Shown here one piece after another: positions 61,418 through 64,000 of a stretch of DNA of 64,000 nucleotides (the first letter of the stretch is position 1; each line of letters opens with the position of its first letter). The position numbers and the translations under genes are program-made. The stretch comes from Eleginops maclovinus (Eukaryota; Chordata; Actinopteri; Perciformes; Eleginopidae): positions 7,713,795 through 7,777,794 of the forward strand of contig NC_086354.1 in the NCBI RefSeq assembly GCF_036324505.1. Reading direction: 5' to 3'. The notes beneath the pieces were generated by a model. That model worked only from the letters and a program-made list of their open reading frames with translations. It was not told where the DNA came from and made no database searches.

Positions 61418-62217
61418 AAGTAAAACTAGATTTCTTATAAAGTCAGCATGGATAGGCTTTGATATCTAGAACATTAAGCTAAGGACATCTACATACATTC
61501 AGTAAACATAACACAAATACAAAGCTAAACATTTGGGGTAAAAGACGTGAGTTTAAAGTTTGAAAAATAATAGTATAAACATATTTTTAAGTATAGACAA
61601 CAAATAACAAACACCAGTGACAAAACTTTATATATGAATCATGGCACAGACAGGTTACCAGGTGAGGATGTTTTTTTGCCAACCAAATAATTTTTCTTGT
61701 TCTCCCGATGAAGCAAATATCCTGTGTTTAGTTCCAGGAAGTTCTCAAATGAGCAAAAACCATGTTCTTGAATTCTGAAACGTTATCTTTCAAATTGATG
61801 AACATTATGTGTTAATCAAGACAACATTTAAACAGGATCAAACCATTTTTTTGTCGTTCACTACTGTACACCAGTAGGGTAGGGGTTTGAACAAAAAAAA
61901 AGTGTCATGTTGCAGAACAACTTTCACCATTCAGCTCACTATTGATCCAAAAATCACAAGAGGAAAAATATGGCAAGGTATAATCACACACAAATAGTGT
62001 AAGAAATATCATCAGTAGTAAAGGTAAACATAAAACAGCCCCATGACAATCCCTCTCCTCATGTTGGTTGTTCGATTCTACCTGGAATGAATTATGGTTT
62101 CAAATCTTCTCATAGCTTAACTTCTTTGTCTAAACTTTACATCTAGAAAGGTGATAGTGTTTCTGTCTGAGGTAGAAAGTGATGCAACTCCCACAAACAG
62201 CCACTGACATCTATTTC

Positions 62218-63927
62218 CTACAGGCCAGCAATTTTTCGGAATGAAGGTACAAAGACTCCACAAATGCCCCGTTTGTGTTTCTCCAGATTCTTGAGGATCC
62301 TGAACCTCTTACCACAAATGGCGCAGTTAAACGGTTTCTCCCCAGTGTGAAACCTCAGGTGTGCTTTCAGGTTCTCTCGCAAACGGAAGCTTTTGCAGCA
62401 CTTTATGCAGTTGTGTGGCCTTTGCCCGGTGTGGAACCTCAAGTGGCGCCGCAGGCTCTTTCTCAGTGCAAACGACTTTGAGCACTTCTGGCACGCATAT
62501 GGTTTCTCCCCGGTGTGAAAGCGCTCGTGCCGCCTGAGAATCTTCCTTTGCTTGAACGTCTTCCCACAGCTGCTGCAAGGGTATCCATCGCGGGAGTGGG
62601 CGACCACCTCCTGAAGCCGCCAGACACCGTCTTCGCAGGGGTTGAAGCAACAGAGGCGTCGGCCGGTGTGAAGACCTTGGTGGCGGCGGAGGTCTTTGGG
62701 CAGAGGATAATCGCTTGTACGGTTATTATCATTACCTTTGGCCACAGCATCCTGAAGCATCATCTCTGATGCTGGCACCCTCAACACGTCCACCAGTTGC
62801 ACTACACAGCTATGCTTCAGCTGTTGGTCTGGAGAAGACAGTTTCTGTTTAATGTGGAGGTTGTTCTTCCTTGACTTTGGCCCAACCCTGACCTGAGCAG
62901 GAGTCGCAGCTTCATCAGACGAGTCCAGGCTGAAGGCGGTGCTGACGCAGACTTGTTGAGGCTCTGTTTTGATTGGCTTCTGTGGACTGTCCGGTTTGGG
63001 GGCCTGAGAACCAGGCCTGAGAATCAACGGGCACACAAACGTAACCTTCTTCCGAGAAATGATATCTGGATGGATAATGAGGGGCATCAGTTTTTCTGGA
63101 GAACTGTGAGGAGACTCGTGTCTTGATTCCTCATTCCATGTCGCTGCAGAGACTGAAAAAGATTCAGATGCACCTTTTAATTATATTGTTCATTCCCACC
63201 ACATCTATTTCATCTAGCTTCACTTCACCGGCATACATTTGTTGTAAATGTAGAGTGACCAGAGTGCTTAATCAAACATGAAACCAACATATTGAATTGC
63301 CATTAAATGAGTGTAAAGGGGTCCATGGGTAAATGGTAACAAGCAGGGCTGAAGTTTTTAATCACTGGTCTAGTGGTGAGGAGAAAGTAAAAGTAGTGCC
63401 CCAGGGTATAGCTACCACGATATCCACTGTTGAGATTTCAGACAAAACTTTTTTTTGTTTGGATATGCCAAAATCTGCGGTACATGGTTAAGGTGTTTTA
63501 TTATTAGGAGAGGCAAATGTAATTTAGTAATTCTAATTGCTATTTTCCTTTCAGACATTTGCCTTAATTTATAGTTTCACTTTTAAGCTGTACAGGAGTT
63601 GTGTGAAGTTACTGCTGTGTGGTAAAATACTAAGACAAATTTTCCTGGTAGAGCCTTAAAGTCGGACATTGTGTTACTCAGGTGTATGTGCAGAGACTAC
63701 ATTTGTATGTATGGATGGTGTAATATCATGTTAAATCATCCATACCTTCTTTTTCTTAAGTGCTTATCCTGTTCATGGTGGAGCCTGCTGATTTATGACA
63801 GGGTAACTATTCCCCACCCCTATTCCTTACCTTGTAAAACAACTTCTGTGTGTGGATCACTCTCAGTTGGAGACTCTTCTTTAATGATACTGCTCACCTC
63901 CACCATATCTACAGTCTCTGCCGCAAC
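62218..63927 (-). CDS. C2H2 zinc-finger protein, 3' part (partial; 5' end lies right of the window)
   Basis: Two exons are visible: 63831-63927 (VAAETVDMVEVSSIIKEE...) and the last exon 62218-63152; they join in phase as codon GTC. Together they give 342 C-terminal residues plus a stop. The Met at 63087 is internal, not the start, because the frame is open back to the splice site. Four consecutive C2H2 fingers lie near the C-terminus, joined by HTGEKP/HTGQRP linkers: CSSCGKTF..., CQKCSKSF..., CIKCCKSF... and CAICGKRF.... The last ends H...C (C2HC-like). A degenerate finger-like stretch with HTGRRLCCF precedes them. Known: such linkers mark sequence-specific DNA-binding fingers in nuclear transcription factors. 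Upstream are acidic and SUMO-like sites (IKEE, IKTE). The family member cannot be named. Confidence 0.88.
63153..63830 (-). other. Zinc-finger gene intron, no recognised element
   Basis: The donor CTTAC (minus GTAAG) at 63826-63830 and acceptor CTGAAAAAG (minus CTTTTTCAG) bound a 678-base intron of unique AT-rich sequence. Confidence 0.7.
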
Positions 63928-64000
63928 CTGTTTAAAGAAGAAACAAACCAGATTTGTATGTCTGTGCTACAGTATATGTTACGGGAACAATGAAGAGCGT

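Overview
The window is vertebrate nuclear DNA and almost certainly from a ray-finned (teleost) fish. Genes are split into many exons with GT/AG borders. Introns and spacers carry CA, TTA and TTCC microsatellites, tRNA-derived SINEs, hAT-type non-autonomous elements, a full Tc1 element and a full piggyBac element. There are no bacterial-type operons, CRISPR arrays or rRNA genes. The gene models were assembled by reading splice sites and checking that the reading frame stays in phase across every junction.

Left to right: (1) 1-3.6 kb holds the 5' end of a minus-strand gene whose first coding exon encodes an MSRRKQ-type repressor peptide, as in SALL/BCL11/FOG proteins. (2) 6.1-11.2 kb holds a plus-strand TRIM E3 ligase (RING, two B-boxes, coiled coil, PRY-SPRY; 510 aa, seven coding exons). 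(3) 13.4-15.4 kb holds a secreted cerebellin (C1q domain, 199 aa, three exons). (4) 18-43.6 kb is CHD8, a chromatin remodeller, with 38 coding exons and about 2559 aa. One of its introns contains an intact Tc1 transposon. (5) 44.6-53.0 kb is TOX4 (HMG box, nine coding exons, 670 aa). A complete piggyBac transposon sits antisense in what appears to be its 3' UTR. (6) 55.0-58.6 kb holds a minus-strand TRIM-like gene (RING, B-boxes, short coil, then a membrane segment; 309 aa). (7) 61.2-64 kb holds the 3' half of a minus-strand C2H2 zinc-finger gene that runs off the right edge.

The core order SALL-like, cerebellin, CHD8, TOX4 mirrors the human 14q11-q12 set (SALL2, CBLN3, CHD8, TOX4). Paralogous sets lie on 16q12 (SALL1, CBLN1, CHD9, TOX3) and 20q12-13 (SALL4, CBLN4, CHD6, TOX2). 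This block is therefore best read as one surviving copy of an ancient vertebrate duplicated segment. CHD8 and TOX4 are both nuclear chromatin/transcription factors. The cerebellin and the TRIM genes are unrelated in pathway.

The most unusual content is two apparently intact DNA transposons in two neighbouring chromatin genes, a TRIM protein that ends in a membrane anchor instead of SPRY, and a 37-bp perfect inverted repeat. I did not find a clearly new multi-gene system.
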